64,000 bases of DNA from Pseudophaeobacter profundi (GCF_029697505.1 NZ_JARJEF010000014.1:1-64000), one strand, 5' to 3'; shown: positions 9,002-18,593, counted from the stretch's first letter. Notes: generated by a model from the sequence alone, not told the origin. Numbers and translations: made by a program.

Positions 9002-9917
9002 TGGCGTGATCCTTTTTCGCGGTGCGGCGGGCGTACCAGATGAGCGCGCCCAACACGACGAGAGTCAAAGTGATCGACAGTGCGGCGCCCAGAGGCCAGT
9101 TGCGGCCCTGTCCGAATTGCAGATCAATAAGATTGCCCCACATCATCGCACGTCCCCCGCCCATCAGGCGTGGCGTGACATAGGCGCCAAGGGCGGGAAT
9201 AAAGACCAAGATCGACCCCGCGACGATGCCCGGCCACATCAGCGGCAGCACCACCCGGCGCAGGCAGTAGAGCCGCGAGGCGTAGAGATCATAAGCGGCT
9301 TCGGATAGTCGAAAGTCGAACTTCTCGATCGCGGCATAGACGGGTAGTACCATCAGCGGCAGGTAGACATAGGCCATCCCAACCAGCACGGCCCCGTTAG
9401 TGAACATCATCTGTAGCGGCTCGTCGATGATGCCTGTGGCCAACAAAACTCGGTTGAGCGTGCCGTCGGCGCGGATCACCTCCTGAATCGCGATGGTGCG
9501 GACAAGCAGGTTCGTCCAGAACGGCACCGTGATGAGGAACATCCAGAACCCGCGCGATGATGGTGGGCGTGTTGCGATGAACCATGCGGTTGGAATGCCG
9601 AAGACAAAGGTGAGAGCAGTGGTGGCCAAGGCCAGCGCGATGGACCGGCCCAGGATTGTCAGATGCGCGGTAGCCGGGATCAGGCTGTCGTCAAAGAAGT
9701 CGCGTTCGAAAAACACCGCCTGCCACCCATCGAGGGAGAAACCCGGCTCGACACCGGCGTACTGGCCTGCCTGCATGAAGGAATAGGCTACCATGACGGC
9801 CAGCGGCACGATCGAAAGCAGCGTGATCACTGTCAGCGCAGGCAGCGCAAGCGACCAGCGCCGCCGGGTCTCTTCACGGATCAGGGCGTTTTCGCTGGCG
9901 GGGGCGTCATGCGGCAT
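8994..9917 (-). CDS. ABC transporter permease (PotB/PotH-like)
   Basis: 307 residues, six membrane helices. The EAA-loop region reads [20 protein letters not shown], diagnostic of importer permeases. The start chosen is the ATG at 9917 ([20 protein letters not shown]), which overlaps the ATPase stop by 11 bases. The longer open frame reaching further upstream is only a shadow of the ATPase gene. Confidence 0.9.
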   Translation of the reverse strand: MPHDAPASENALIREETRRRWSLALPALTVITLLSIVPLAVMVAYSFMQAGQYAGVEPGFSLDGWQAVFFERDFFDDSLIPATAHLTILGRSIALALATTALTFVFGIPTAWFIATRPPSSRGFWMFLITVPFWTNLLVRTIAIQEVIRADGTLNRVLLATGIIDEPLQMMFTNGAVLVGMAYVYLPLMVLPVYAAIEKFDFRLSEAAYDLYASRLYCLRRVVLPLMWPGIVAGSILVFIPALGAYVTPRLMGGGRAMMWGNLIDLQFGQGRNWPLGAALSITLTLVVLGALIWYARRTAKKDHANG

Positions 9918-10983
9918 CCGCAGTTTCCTCCGGCAGCACGTGCAGCGCGTCGATGGGCAGGGATACCTGCAAGGCCTGCCCATCCGCCAGAGCCGTCCCT
10001 GCGTGGGAAGTGTTTGGGGATCGCAGGCTGAGGGTCGTGCCATTCTGCAGTCGTAGGCTGACATGTGTATCGGTTCCCGAGAACACCAGCGATTCGACCC
10101 GACCATCGAGCGTGATGGCCTTTTCAGAAGTGGCACCAACGACAACCTGTTCGGGGCGGATCATAACCGCAACGGCCCCCCTGCTCTTCTTTTCGCGTAG
10201 CAGCGGCACGGGTGGGCTTCCGGCCAGAAACAGCTTGCCGTCCACAATGGTGCCTGGCAGGAAATTCGCCTCCCCGATGAACTCGGCAACAAAGCGGTTC
10301 GCCGGATGATCGTAGAGCGATCGCGGGCTGGCTACCTGCTGCAATGTCCCACCTTCCATCACTGCAATTCGGTCCGACATGGTCAGCGCTTCGTCCTGGT
10401 CGTGAGTGACAAAGATGAAGGTTAGCCCCAGCTCGCCCTGCAGGCGCTTGAGCTCGAACTGCATTTGCTTGCGCAGTTTGAGATCCAGTGCCGAGAGCGG
10501 TTCATCCAGCAGCAGAATGCGCGGGCGTGGGGCCAGTGCTCGCGCAAGGGCCACACGCTGTTGCTGGCCACCGGACATCTGGCTGCTCTTGCGGTCGCGC
10601 AGATGCGCCATCTGCACGATTTCGAGAATCTCATCCACGCGCGGGGCAACCTCCGCCGGATTGGTGCCGCGTGCCTCCAGCCCGAAGGCGACGTTCTGCG
10701 CCACGGTCATGTGCGGAAACAGCGCATAGCTTTGAAACACGGTGTTTACGGGACGGTGGTTCGGCGGGATCGTTGCAATGTCCTTGCCATCCAGCACCAG
10801 CTGCCCGCCGCTGGGCTGTTCAAAACCGGCGATCATCCGCAGCAGGGTCGTCTTCCCGCAGCCGGACGGTCCGAGGAGAGTAAAGAATTCACCCTCCTCG
10901 ATGGTGATGTCGATCGACTTCAGCGCGTGAAAGGCACCCGCGCCTGAGCCGAATTTCTTTGAAAGCGAACGTATGTCGAGCAT
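9907..10983 (-). CDS. ABC transporter ATP-binding protein (PotA/PotG-like)
   Basis: 358 residues. Walker [10 protein letters not shown] (about residue 40), Q-loop [11 protein letters not shown], signature [15 protein letters not shown], Walker [13 protein letters not shown] and the switch histidine in [10 protein letters not shown] are all intact. A C-terminal TOBE-type domain (MIRPEQVVV...) is typical of polyamine-importer ATPases. The start at 10983 ([12 protein letters not shown]) has AAGGA eight bases upstream and aligns with the family; an upstream in-frame start would add 18 atypical residues. First gene of the importer operon, divergent from the TetR gene across 101 bases. Confidence 0.92.
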   Translation of the reverse strand: MLDIRSLSKKFGSGAGAFHALKSIDITIEEGEFFTLLGPSGCGKTTLLRMIAGFEQPSGGQLVLDGKDIATIPPNHRPVNTVFQSYALFPHMTVAQNVAFGLEARGTNPAEVAPRVDEILEIVQMAHLRDRKSSQMSGGQQQRVALARALAPRPRILLLDEPLSALDLKLRKQMQFELKRLQGELGLTFIFVTHDQDEALTMSDRIAVMEGGTLQQVASPRSLYDHPANRFVAEFIGEANFLPGTIVDGKLFLAGSPPVPLLREKKSRGAVAVMIRPEQVVVGATSEKAITLDGRVESLVFSGTDTHVSLRLQNGTTLSLRSPNTSHAGTALADGQALQVSLPIDALHVLPEETADAA

Positions 10984-11084
10984 GTGCGGTATCCTTGCGA
11001 ATTGATCAAAAGTTATTGACAATATTTTTTTAGTCAATAAAAATTTTTACTGAGATAAAAATTATTCGCAATGAAGAGTGTCAG
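10984..11084. promoter_or_regulatory. Divergent promoter region with TetR-type operator candidate
   Basis: A very AT-rich 101-base spacer between the importer ATPase (leftward) and the TetR-family gene (rightward). It contains a perfect inverted repeat TTATTGAC (11013-11020), 12 bases, GTCAATAA (11033-11040), and a TTGACA at 11016. The repeat is a good candidate site for autoregulation and for control of the importer by the adjacent TetR protein. The exact -10 elements are not clear. Confidence 0.55.
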
Positions 11085-11762
11085 ATGCCCATAGATGCAG
11101 AACCCGGATTGCGTGATCGCAAGAAAGCCCGGCGCCGGGACGATATCATCGCGGCGGCAATCGAGCTGTTCGAGAAAAAGGGCGTCGATGCGACCACGAT
11201 CGCGGACATCGCCGAAGCCTGCGACGTGTCGGCGCCCACGGTATTCAACTACTTCGGGTCCAAGGACGGCATCCTTGTCGCCATCATCGAAGAGGGCAGC
11301 CAGCGCAAGCGCGAGAGCGGATCACGCAAGCCGCAGCAGGATGGGGTGCCGCTGGCCAGCCTCGTCCTGGATTTGTGCCTGGAGATCTCGCAGGAGACGT
11401 TAGATATCGCGTCGCGGCGGATATGGCGCTATGCCGAAGCCTCGGTGATCCGGCGGCCAGACGCCGACCTTTCAGAGCGGTTTCGCAACAACAATCGCCT
11501 TTTGATCGAGGCCATTGAGGAACGTCTTGCGCTTTACGAGATGTGCACGCGCGCAGGCACGCCGATGGATATCCACTATCTCGCGACCGTACTGCACGAC
11601 ATTTGGATGCCCTGCTACCTGACCCTGATCACGGAACCACAGACCACGCTGGCGGATCACAAGGTAATGCTGTCGCAGCGGATAACGCCATTCTTGAACT
11701 ACGTCTTCGACGACGCCACGCTGGCCGCGACGCGCCTGCGTCAGACAGGAGAAACTGCATGA
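11085..11762 (+). CDS. TetR/AcrR-family transcriptional regulator
   Basis: 225 residues. The N-terminal DNA-binding domain is at about residues 12-60: IIAAAIELFEKKGVDATTIA, then EACDVSAPTVFNYFGSKDGI, the canonical TetR helix-turn-helix with the FxYFxSK recognition pattern. The C-terminal ligand domain is not assignable to a ligand. Its stop overlaps the amidohydrolase start (ATGA), so regulator and enzyme are co-translated. It likely represses the divergent importer and its own operon until a substrate or product binds. Confidence 0.92.
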   Translation: MPIDAEPGLRDRKKARRRDDIIAAAIELFEKKGVDATTIADIAEACDVSAPTVFNYFGSKDGILVAIIEEGSQRKRESGSRKPQQDGVPLASLVLDLCLEISQETLDIASRRIWRYAEASVIRRPDADLSERFRNNNRLLIEAIEERLALYEMCTRAGTPMDIHYLATVLHDIWMPCYLTLITEPQTTLADHKVMLSQRITPFLNYVFDDATLAATRLRQTGETA

Positions 11763-13408
11763 TCCCGACCCTCGTATTCACCAACGCCAGCGTTCTGACG
11801 ATGGACCCCGAAACGCCCCGCGCAACCGCAGTCGCGGTGAGCGGCGACCGGATCGTTGCCGTGGGTTCTGATGCCGAGATCACGGCTCTGGCGGGGCCGG
11901 ATACACGCCGGATTGATGCCGATGGCCAAACGCTGCTGCCGGGTTTCGTGGAATCGCACGTACATCTTTTCATGGGAGGCTACAACGAAACCGTGATCCG
12001 TGCCGATCGCGTCAGCGGCCTGGAAGCGCTTCGAACGGCAGTCAAGCATTACGCGGAGGCCCATCCGGACCTCACGCTCTTACTGGGACAGGGTGCAGAC
12101 TATGCGATTCTTGGCCCGGATCGGCCCCTGGATAGGCACACGTTGGACGAACTTTGCCCCGACCGTCCGCTGGCGATCATGGCCTATGACTTCCACACCG
12201 CCTGGGCCAATACCGCAGCGCTTGAGGCCGCGGGTTTGCTAGAGGGGCGTGATCTGCCGCGCGGCAATGAAGTGGTGATGGGCACGGACGGCAAAGCCAC
12301 GGGCGAGCTGCACGAGAAGCTGGCGATGCTGCCGATCCTGGACCTGCGCAATCTGGGCGGACGCGAGTCGCTGGGCATGTCGGGGATCGAACCGCCTGTA
12401 CCCCCGACCGAAAAAGAGCGTCAGGAAGACCGTGAGACCCTGAAGGTCGGTCTGCGCCATGCCGCGCAGCGCGGCATCACATCGATGCACAACATGGACG
12501 GCAACCGCTATATGCTGGAGGTCCTGCGCGAGATCGAAGACGAGGGCGATCTGATCTCGCGGGTGCGGGTACCGTTCCACCTAACGGCGGAAATGGAGCT
12601 GTCGGAACTGGATCGCGCTAGTGCAATGACGCGGGATTTCGTGGGCGACACACTGTGCTGCGGTTTCGTGAAGATATTTCTGGACGGGGTTATCGCCAGT
12701 GGCACAGCCGTGATGATCGACCCTTACGCCAACCGTCCCGGCCACCGGGGGGACATGCTGTTTACGCGCGAGGATTTCATCGCGGCAGCGGTGGAGATCG
12801 ACCGGCGCGGCATGCAGATCGCCATTCACGCCATCGGCGATGCAGCGGTGCGGCTGGCGTTGGACGGATACGAAGCGGCGGCCAAGGCCAACGGCCCGCG
12901 CGACCGGCGGCACCGGATCGAGCATGTGGAGATGCTGCACCCGGACGATCTGGGGCGCTTTGCCGAACTGGGTGTCGTCGCCTCCATGCAGCCGCCGCAC
13001 GCGCCTGTCCGCGAGGATGAGACGACCACGGGGATCGGCACCGACCGGGCGGGGATGGCCTATGCTTGGCGCACCATCGCCGACACGGGTGCGACGGTCG
13101 CCTTTTCCTCGGACTGGCCGATTGTGCCGATCTCTCCGCTTGCCGGTATTCAGGCTGCGATGACGCGGCAGAATTGGGCCGAGGGCCTGCCTGACCAACG
13201 GCTCGACCTGCATGATGTACTGGCGGCCTACACAAGAAACGGGGCCTATGTTGGCTATGCCGAAGATCTGACTGGCATGATCCGGCCCGGCATGAAAGCG
13301 GACCTTGCCCTGTTGTCGGACAATATCGAGACGACGCAGGCGGACCGGATCGGGGCCTTGGAGGTAGATCTGACACTGTTCGACGGCCGGGTGACCCATG
13401 AGCGTTGA
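11759..13408 (+). CDS. Amidohydrolase of the YtcJ-like family
   Basis: 549 residues, the usual length for YtcJ-type (Amidohydro_3) metal-dependent hydrolases. Metal ligands appear as ESHVHLFMGG (about residue 65), a central AIHAIGDAAVRLALDGYE, HRIEHVEML and the catalytic aspartate in FSSDWPIVPISPL. The family cleaves amide or formamide bonds of small molecules. The start at 11759 overlaps the TetR stop by four bases. Linkage to a polyamine-type importer suggests that the imported compound is an N-acylated amine or amide; this is inference. No signal peptide. Confidence 0.88.
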   Translation: MIPTLVFTNASVLTMDPETPRATAVAVSGDRIVAVGSDAEITALAGPDTRRIDADGQTLLPGFVESHVHLFMGGYNETVIRADRVSGLEALRTAVKHYAEAHPDLTLLLGQGADYAILGPDRPLDRHTLDELCPDRPLAIMAYDFHTAWANTAALEAAGLLEGRDLPRGNEVVMGTDGKATGELHEKLAMLPILDLRNLGGRESLGMSGIEPPVPPTEKERQEDRETLKVGLRHAAQRGITSMHNMDGNRYMLEVLREIEDEGDLISRVRVPFHLTAEMELSELDRASAMTRDFVGDTLCCGFVKIFLDGVIASGTAVMIDPYANRPGHRGDMLFTREDFIAAAVEIDRRGMQIAIHAIGDAAVRLALDGYEAAAKANGPRDRRHRIEHVEMLHPDDLGRFAELGVVASMQPPHAPVREDETTTGIGTDRAGMAYAWRTIADTGATVAFSSDWPIVPISPLAGIQAAMTRQNWAEGLPDQRLDLHDVLAAYTRNGAYVGYAEDLTGMIRPGMKADLALLSDNIETTQADRIGALEVDLTLFDGRVTHER

Positions 13409-13679
13409 AGACCCCGATATCACGACGCTGGGGTGTCGCTATCAACTCACCGCAACTTCATACGTTACGCCCGTTGCGATGCGTTCAGACTCTGGGCCGA
13501 TTACGTCGCTGAAATTGCGGCATTATACAGCTCCCTTCAATGCTTCACGATCAGCCACCAACAACGTGACAATACCGTGGCTAGAGATCGTCAGTGAGGA
13601 TGACGCGGGTTCCTTCACCGAAGGGGATCGGCGGTTCGGGTTAGAACGCTACTTTCGAAGAACTTTCCAAACCGAGCGC

Positions 13680-13708
13680 TTGAAATGTACGTTAAATTGA
13701 CGTACATA
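13680..13708 (+). promoter_or_regulatory. Promoter with embedded operator for the toxin-antitoxin pair
   Basis: TTGAAA (13680-13685), a 17-base spacer and TACATA (13703-13708) form a good sigma70-type promoter. Inside it lies a perfect inverted repeat ATGTACGT (13685-13692), 7 bases, ACGTACAT (13700-13707), which would block polymerase when bound. This is the expected autoregulatory layout for a DUF1778/GNAT module. AGGAGG (13722-13727) provides the ribosome site for the antitoxin start at 13734. The rest of 13409-13679 holds no convincing gene. Confidence 0.65.
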
Positions 13709-13733
13709 TCTGATAGAAAAATAGGAGGCGGCC

Positions 13734-14042
13734 ATGCTCGGTTTCCATGACACAACGCGCGCGATCAATGAACGTAACGAGGCCCGGATGAATTTCCGGA
13801 CCAAACCGCGCATCAAGACCGCGATTCAGCAGGCGGCGGCGCTGTCTGGCGTCGACGATTCCGTCTTCACTATGAATGCCGCCTACCAGGCAGCGCTGGC
13901 AACGATTGCAGCGCATGAACGCACGGCACTGCAGCCGGTCGATCATGAGGCGTTTTTCTCGGCACTCGATACCCCGGCGGCGCCAACTGACGCACTGCGT
14001 TCGGCCTTCCGCCGACACGTCAAAACTGTAGTCTCGCAGTAA
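13734..14042 (+). CDS. DUF1778-type antitoxin (TacA-like)
   Basis: 102 residues. The N-terminal ribbon-helix-helix portion (ARMNFRTKPRIKTAIQQAAA, then LSGVDDSVFTMNAAYQAA) matches DUF1778 antitoxins, which pair with GNAT toxins and bind their own promoter. The C-terminal tail (DHEAFFSALDTPAAP) is the segment expected to wrap the toxin. Strong AGGAGG ribosome site. The next gene starts immediately after its stop, with no gap. Confidence 0.85.
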   Translation: MLGFHDTTRAINERNEARMNFRTKPRIKTAIQQAAALSGVDDSVFTMNAAYQAALATIAAHERTALQPVDHEAFFSALDTPAAPTDALRSAFRRHVKTVVSQ

Positions 14043-14603
14043 ATGACGGCATTAGAACAGACGACCTACACCATTGAGCCGTTCGATCCAGAGAGACATG
14101 ATCGAGCGGCTTTTTCTTGCGGTGTCGACCAGGTCGACAACTACTTCCAGAAGACTGCCAACAAGCTCGCCAAAGCGGACAATGTCCGTCTTTATGTGAT
14201 GGTCGACCCCTCTGGTACAGTCATCGGGTTCTATGCCCTGAACGCACATGCCATTCTTTATACGGATTTACCTGCAAAGTTCGCGCGGACCCGGCCTTCG
14301 CATGGGAACATCCCCGCCGCATACATTTCGATGATCGGGCGTGATCAGAAATTCCGTGGGGGCGGTTATGGCGGCGACCTGCTTGTCGATGCCCTCCGTC
14401 GAATTGCAATTGCCGCAGATGCCATCGGCGTTGCTGTGGTAATGCTTGACGTTCTCGATTGCGGTGAACCCAACCGCGTCGCTCGCCGCAAGGCACTATA
14501 TGAAAGCTACGGCTTTCTGTCGCTCGCATCGAACCCGCTGCGGATGTTCCTGCCAGTCAGTGTCGTTCGAAAGCTGATCTCAGAGGAAGTAGAAGGCAGG
14601 TAA
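14043..14603 (+). CDS. GNAT-family acetyltransferase toxin (TacT-like)
   Basis: 186 residues. The acetyl-CoA-binding segment is GRDQKFRGGGYGGDLLVDAL (about residues 99-118) and the C-terminal KALYESYGFLSL carries the tyrosine that is catalytic in TacT/AtaT-type toxins. These toxins acetylate aminoacyl-tRNA and stop translation. N-terminal ERHDRAAFSCGVDQVDNYFQ is the typical family entry. It directly follows the antitoxin and likely stabilises the replicon by post-segregational killing. Confidence 0.87.
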   Translation: MTALEQTTYTIEPFDPERHDRAAFSCGVDQVDNYFQKTANKLAKADNVRLYVMVDPSGTVIGFYALNAHAILYTDLPAKFARTRPSHGNIPAAYISMIGRDQKFRGGGYGGDLLVDALRRIAIAADAIGVAVVMLDVLDCGEPNRVARRKALYESYGFLSLASNPLRMFLPVSVVRKLISEEVEGR

Positions 14604-14994
14604 TAGGAACTGAGATCACGCTGTAAATTTGATCGGACGGGCTGAATTGCATCCGTATCTGCACGTCACACTTGTTCGCGTCGTTTCTTTTCGACATGAG
14701 CCCCTTATGACCGAAGTCAGCGGCGGGCACGGCGCGCCGTTCGATCCAAGCGCCCTACCCCGTTTCCAGCAACAAACGCCCGCTTGCGGATGCGCTGAAG
14801 CTTAGACCATGTTCTGACAAAAGGAACATAAGCACCCCCATGTTTTCGCCCTGCTCTCGGCCCACTCTGTGCTGATTTAAGACACAATCCGACCCCAATC
14901 TAGGAACTGTTGACTTCTTGGTGCGAATTTGGCCTATTTAGCGCATCGATACGCAGATATTTTTGATTCTATACGTTTAGATAATGCGAGTGTT
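14604..14994. other. Intergenic region, nothing recognised
   Basis: About 390 bases between the toxin gene and a small membrane-protein gene. I see no coding frame with protein character, no clear hairpin terminator and no recognisable IS end. Confidence 0.5.
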
Positions 14995-15234
14995 ATGAGC
15001 ATGGTTTTCACCCACATCTTGATTATATCTTACGTTTCAGCGACGGCTCTCTTCATGCTGATGACATGTATTGAAGGCCTCTCTGAAGGAAACAAGTCGG
15101 GCCGTTTCTATCTGTTTGGCGTGGTCTTGTGTTCAGCCTGGCCAGTGTTGGTAATCGCGACTCTCGTTACCCAGCTCTATGTCCGATCTACCTGCTGGAA
15201 TAAAGAATACACTGGTGCCACCGTAACGGATTAA
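14995..15234 (+). CDS. Small hypothetical membrane protein
   Basis: 79 residues from the ATG at 14995 (MSMVFTHILIISYVSATALF). Two hydrophobic stretches (residues about 5-25 and 39-61, LFGVVLCSAWPVLVIATLVT) suggest a two-helix membrane protein. A TTG at 14929 would extend it by 22 residues. I do not recognise the family. The local base composition is lower in GC than the neighbouring genes. It faces the convergent polysaccharide genes, so a link to them is only positional. Confidence 0.4.
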   Translation: MSMVFTHILIISYVSATALFMLMTCIEGLSEGNKSGRFYLFGVVLCSAWPVLVIATLVTQLYVRSTCWNKEYTGATVTD

Positions 15235-15286
15235 GCACCCTCGAGGCGTGTGTCATGCTACGACCATGCGTAAAAATCGCGCAGAT

Positions 15287-15757
15287 CTAAGCCGCTGAGA
15301 TAAAGTTGCGCAGATAGTCGACCAGATCGGATTTACCCTTGCTGCTCTGGCTGCTGGCCGGGGTAAGGTCTTGAACCTTTAGCAACGTTCCAAGCTCTTC
15401 AGCATTTGACACGACATAGACACCGGTCAATGAACCGACTTGCTTTGCAGTCGCCTGTTGATGGTCATTGCGGTGCTCACCTAGGTCAAAGCGGCGCGGC
15501 ATAATGATAAGCGGCTTTTGCCAACGCTGAGCCGACAAAACCGTGCCAATTCCCGCATGCGCGACAATAACCCGTGCCGACTGGAAGCAGTCTCCAAACT
15601 TTTCCGGCGAAAGAAAGCGATGCGTTTCAAGATCCGGCCAGGTCTGATCCTCGGCAGTTTGCCCTAGAATGGGTTCATCCAATTGGCGGGCAATAGATGA
15701 CAAGGCTTCGAACAGGCGCGGAAATGGCAACTGCGTACCGACCGTTGCGAAAATCAA
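15287..15757 (-). CDS. pssE: Glycosyltransferase subunit, Alg13/PssE type (catalytic C-terminal half)
   Basis: 156 residues from a TTG start at 15757. IFATVGTQLPFPRLFEAL is the characteristic N-terminus of PssE/Alg13-like proteins, and ARVIVAHAGIGTVLSAQRWQ followed by KPLIIMPRRFDLGEHRNDHQ is the GT28-type UDP-sugar-binding region. The TTG start overlaps the PssD stop by three bases, so the two subunits are coupled. In rhizobia PssD/PssE together transfer glucuronic acid to the second position of the repeat unit; a UDP-glucose dehydrogenase gene lies 6 kb away. Confidence 0.82.
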   Translation of the reverse strand: MIFATVGTQLPFPRLFEALSSIARQLDEPILGQTAEDQTWPDLETHRFLSPEKFGDCFQSARVIVAHAGIGTVLSAQRWQKPLIIMPRRFDLGEHRNDHQQATAKQVGSLTGVYVVSNAEELGTLLKVQDLTPASSQSSKGKSDLVDYLRNFISAA

Positions 15758-16209
15758 AGAATCGCCCCCGCATAGGCTGTATCGTTTGCCTCGGCGACAT
15801 GGCGCCATTGGCACAGGCATTCATGCGCAACGTGCTTTGCCAGCTTACCGGACAAAGACATCTGTTCGGCATTGGCAATGCTGTCTATCCAAAGCGTCCG
15901 CGCGCCAAGAATACGCCCAACGGACAACGCCATAACCCCCGGAAGAGCACCCGTCGATACCACAACATCTGGGCGGTATTTCACCAGTTGAAAGATCACA
16001 CTGGTCAGGGATTTGGCCATGCTCAGCACTGAATGCCGGTTGCAGTCTGTCAAAAACACAAAGTCAGAAACGCCAAACTCTTCTGGCAGGCCCTTCAGGG
16101 TTGTTGCAAAACGTACCTGATGGCCTTCAAAAGCGTCGGTCAGCTGCATCAGCTGCTGCCAATGCCCACCCCCAGATGCCACAGCGAGGATCTTTTTTCT
16201 CTGGCCCAT
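15754..16209 (-). CDS. pssD: Glycosyltransferase subunit, Alg14/PssD type (membrane anchor half)
   Basis: 151 residues. KKILAVASGGGHWQQLMQLT at the N-terminus and YRPDVVVSTGALPGVMALSV in the middle are the Alg14/PssD signature. The amphipathic middle region (SMAKSLTSVIFQLVKY) likely associates with the membrane and recruits the Alg13-like partner encoded next. It sits between the ExoY-type transferase (upstream, same strand, 56 bases away) and PssE, giving the order initiating transferase, PssD, PssE, as expected for early repeat-unit assembly. Confidence 0.85.
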   Translation of the reverse strand: MGQRKKILAVASGGGHWQQLMQLTDAFEGHQVRFATTLKGLPEEFGVSDFVFLTDCNRHSVLSMAKSLTSVIFQLVKYRPDVVVSTGALPGVMALSVGRILGARTLWIDSIANAEQMSLSGKLAKHVAHECLCQWRHVAEANDTAYAGAIL

Positions 16210-16265
16210 ATCGTCAACTCTTCTATGAACTCTGCATCAGCACATGACTGACCTGTTTTGCATCA

Positions 16266-16964
16266 CTAGTGCCCGGTCGCCCGGCAGACAACAGACACAG
16301 TCTTAACCAAAATAGAAAAATCCGTTTTTGGCGAGAGATCCCGGAAGTACTGGTCATCAAATGTCGCCCGTTCAGCGAAAGTGCTTTCGTTTCGTGCGCT
16401 GACTTGCCAAAGGCCGGTAATTCCAGGACGCAAGGCATAGTAATCTTCGCCCGGATACAGCGCTTTTTGGTCAACCATCATAGGGCGAGGTCCGACAAGG
16501 CTCATGTCTCCCTTAAGGACGTTCCACAGCTGTGGCAGCTCATCGATGGATGTCTTGCGAATCAAGCGTCCAATTCTGGTGATCCGCGGATCGTTTTTGA
16601 GCTTTTGATTTTTCGCCCATTCCTCCGAGGCACCCTTATCCTGTTCCAAATAGGCCGCAAGATGCGTGTCGGCGTTCATAACCATCGAGCGCAGTTTCCA
16701 CATCCGGTAAGTTTTCCCACCACGTCCAACCCGCTGCTGGGCAAAGAACGGCCTGCCGCCATCAAGGGAGATCAGCATTAAAAACGGGAGGATAAGAAGA
16801 AGAACGACAGGCGCCGAGAGCAAAACGATCAAGATATCAGCGGCTCGTTTGCCAAAATTGTTGTAAGTCCAAGGAACATACGCCGTGTCGGCTTCTATCA
16901 AGAGAGGCCTGGCGCCAGTTCGTGTCGGCGCATCTATATCTTGCATGCCAAATACCCTGCTCAT
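16266..16964 (-). CDS. Undecaprenyl-phosphate sugar phosphotransferase (ExoY/WbaP C-terminal type)
   Basis: 232 residues. One N-terminal membrane helix ([20 protein letters not shown]) is followed by the bacterial sugar transferase domain: [20 protein letters not shown], then [20 protein letters not shown] and [16 protein letters not shown]. These blocks define the enzymes that load the first sugar-1-phosphate onto undecaprenyl phosphate. The length fits the short ExoY class without the N-terminal bundle of WbaP. First gene of the leftward run exoY-pssD-pssE, and probably the committed step of the polymer encoded here. Confidence 0.9.
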   Translation of the reverse strand: MSRVFGMQDIDAPTRTGARPLLIEADTAYVPWTYNNFGKRAADILIVLLSAPVVLLLILPFLMLISLDGGRPFFAQQRVGRGGKTYRMWKLRSMVMNADTHLAAYLEQDKGASEEWAKNQKLKNDPRITRIGRLIRKTSIDELPQLWNVLKGDMSLVGPRPMMVDQKALYPGEDYYALRPGITGLWQVSARNESTFAERATFDDQYFRDLSPKTDFSILVKTVSVVCRATGH

Positions 16965-17504
16965 TAAATACTATCAATAAAGTGTTTGTGTAAAATCTTC
17001 CGTACCACTGCCGCGACTCATAGCGATTTTTAATATACTTTTAAACGTTTTTTTCACCAATGGTTAACAAGAATCTATACGAATGCACAGTTCGCCTAAC
17101 GACTGATCACCACAACCGCCCTGCCCTAGGCTTTTTGGCGGTCTGGCCAGTATTACAACCGGTGATCACCCTCGCGCGAAATGGCCCAGCGGCACCCAAA
17201 GTGCATCAGCGTCCCCTCTTTCAGCCCCGTCCTTCAGCCATCTATTTGAGCCATCGTAAACAAGGCAAGCCGCGCAAGATTGGCCCCATCCAAATGCATG
17301 CACCGTCGACCGCATATATCGCAAAAATGCTGCAAAAATACCCAATAAGCTACGTCTCCTTCGCTGACACTTCAGACCCGGTCAGCAGACTGGGCCAGCG
17401 AAACCTGCCAAGACATGTGCCCCAAACCGGGCGCTTACTTTGGCTTCTAAATTTTTTGCAGTCGGATATGAGCTGACTTGAGCATTATGTGACAGGTAAT
17501 TTTT
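16965..17504. other. Long intergenic region upstream of the ExoY-type gene and the damaged rml copy
   Basis: A 540-base divergent spacer. The first ~120 bases next to the ExoY-type gene are AT-rich and probably contain its promoter. A possible 138-residue reading frame at 17060-17476 has no protein-like composition and no recognisable family. No operator repeat is obvious. Confidence 0.5.
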
Positions 17505-18593
17505 TTGAATATTGAAGCGACAGCTTTAGCGGGTCTTCTGGTTTTGACGCCGCCGCGTTTTGGTGATGCACATGGTTTTTTCAGCGAATGCTGGAACCGG
17601 CAGCGGCTGGCCGAGCTGGGGATCAATCTGGATGCGCTGACCTATGCCGCCTGTCTGGAGAATGTGGCTGCGGTGGCGGAGAGCCCCAATTATGCCTTTG
17701 AGCAGGCGGACATTCGCGACCGCGCAGCGCTGGAGCGGATCTTTGCCGCCTATGCCCCGGATGCGGTGATGCATCTGGCCGCCGAGAGCCATGTGGATCG
17801 TTCGATCGACGGCCCCGGCGATTTCATCGAGACCAATATCACCGGCACCTTCAATATGCTGGAGGCGGCGCGCAAATACTGGGTTGAGGCAGGCCGCCCA
17901 GAGGCGTTTCGCTTTCATCATATCTCGACCGATGAGGTCTATGGCTCGCTGCCCAGCGACCCAGGCGTGCAGTTCACCGAAGAGACGGCTTACGATCCGC
18001 GCTCGCCCTATTCCGCCAGCAAGGCGGCCTCTGACCATCTGGTGCGCGCCTGGGCCGAGACCTATGGGCTGCCGGTGGTGCTGACCAATTGTTCCAACAA
18101 CTATGGTCCGTTCCATTTCCCGGAAAAGCTGGTGCCGGTGGTGATCCTGAACGCGCTGGCGGGCAAACCGCTGCCGATCTATGGCGATGGATCAAACGTG
18201 CGCGACTGGCTCTATGTGGAAGATCACGCCGATGCGCTTTTGCTGGTGCTGCAAAAGGGCCAGCTGGGACGCAGCTATAATATCGGCGGCGAGAATGAAT
18301 GTTCCAACTTGGAACTGGTGCAGCATCTCTGCGCCATTCTGGATGAGAAACGCCCGCGCGGCGATGGGCAGTCCTATGCCACGCAAATCACCTTTGTCAC
18401 GGATCGCCCCGGCCATGACGCGCGCTATGCGATTGATCCCTCGCGCATCCGCGCCGAGCTGGGCTGGCGGCCAAGTGTGACGGTTGAGGAAGGTCTGGCA
18501 AAAACCGTGCAATGGTATCTGGAGAATGAGCGCTGGTGGCGCGCGCTGCAGAGCCGTGACGGCGTCGGACAGCGGCTGGGGACGGGACAGTAA
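17505..18593 (+). pseudogene. Chimeric rmlC'-'rmlB open reading frame (deletion fusion)
   Basis: The first ~40 codons encode a diverged N-terminus of dTDP-4-dehydrorhamnose 3,5-epimerase ([20 protein letters not shown]), then the frame switches to dTDP-glucose 4,6-dehydratase from residue 33 of the intact RmlB onward. The junction falls in the shared bases ATCTGGAT around 17624-17634. The dehydratase part keeps the STDEVYG and YSASKAA active-site motifs but has lost the GGAGFIGS dinucleotide-binding loop, so it is very unlikely to be an active RmlB, and no RmlC is left. The frame is open with a TTG start. A complete rmlC and rmlB lie at 59455-61070. Confidence 0.85.

Noticed and set aside
13398-13700. 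A 100-codon frame after the amidohydrolase
   Set aside because: Composition is not protein-like, it runs into the toxin-antitoxin promoter, and I recognise no family.
17060-17476. A 138-codon frame upstream of the damaged rml copy
   Set aside because: No ribosome site, no predicted structure and no family resemblance; more likely promoter sequence.
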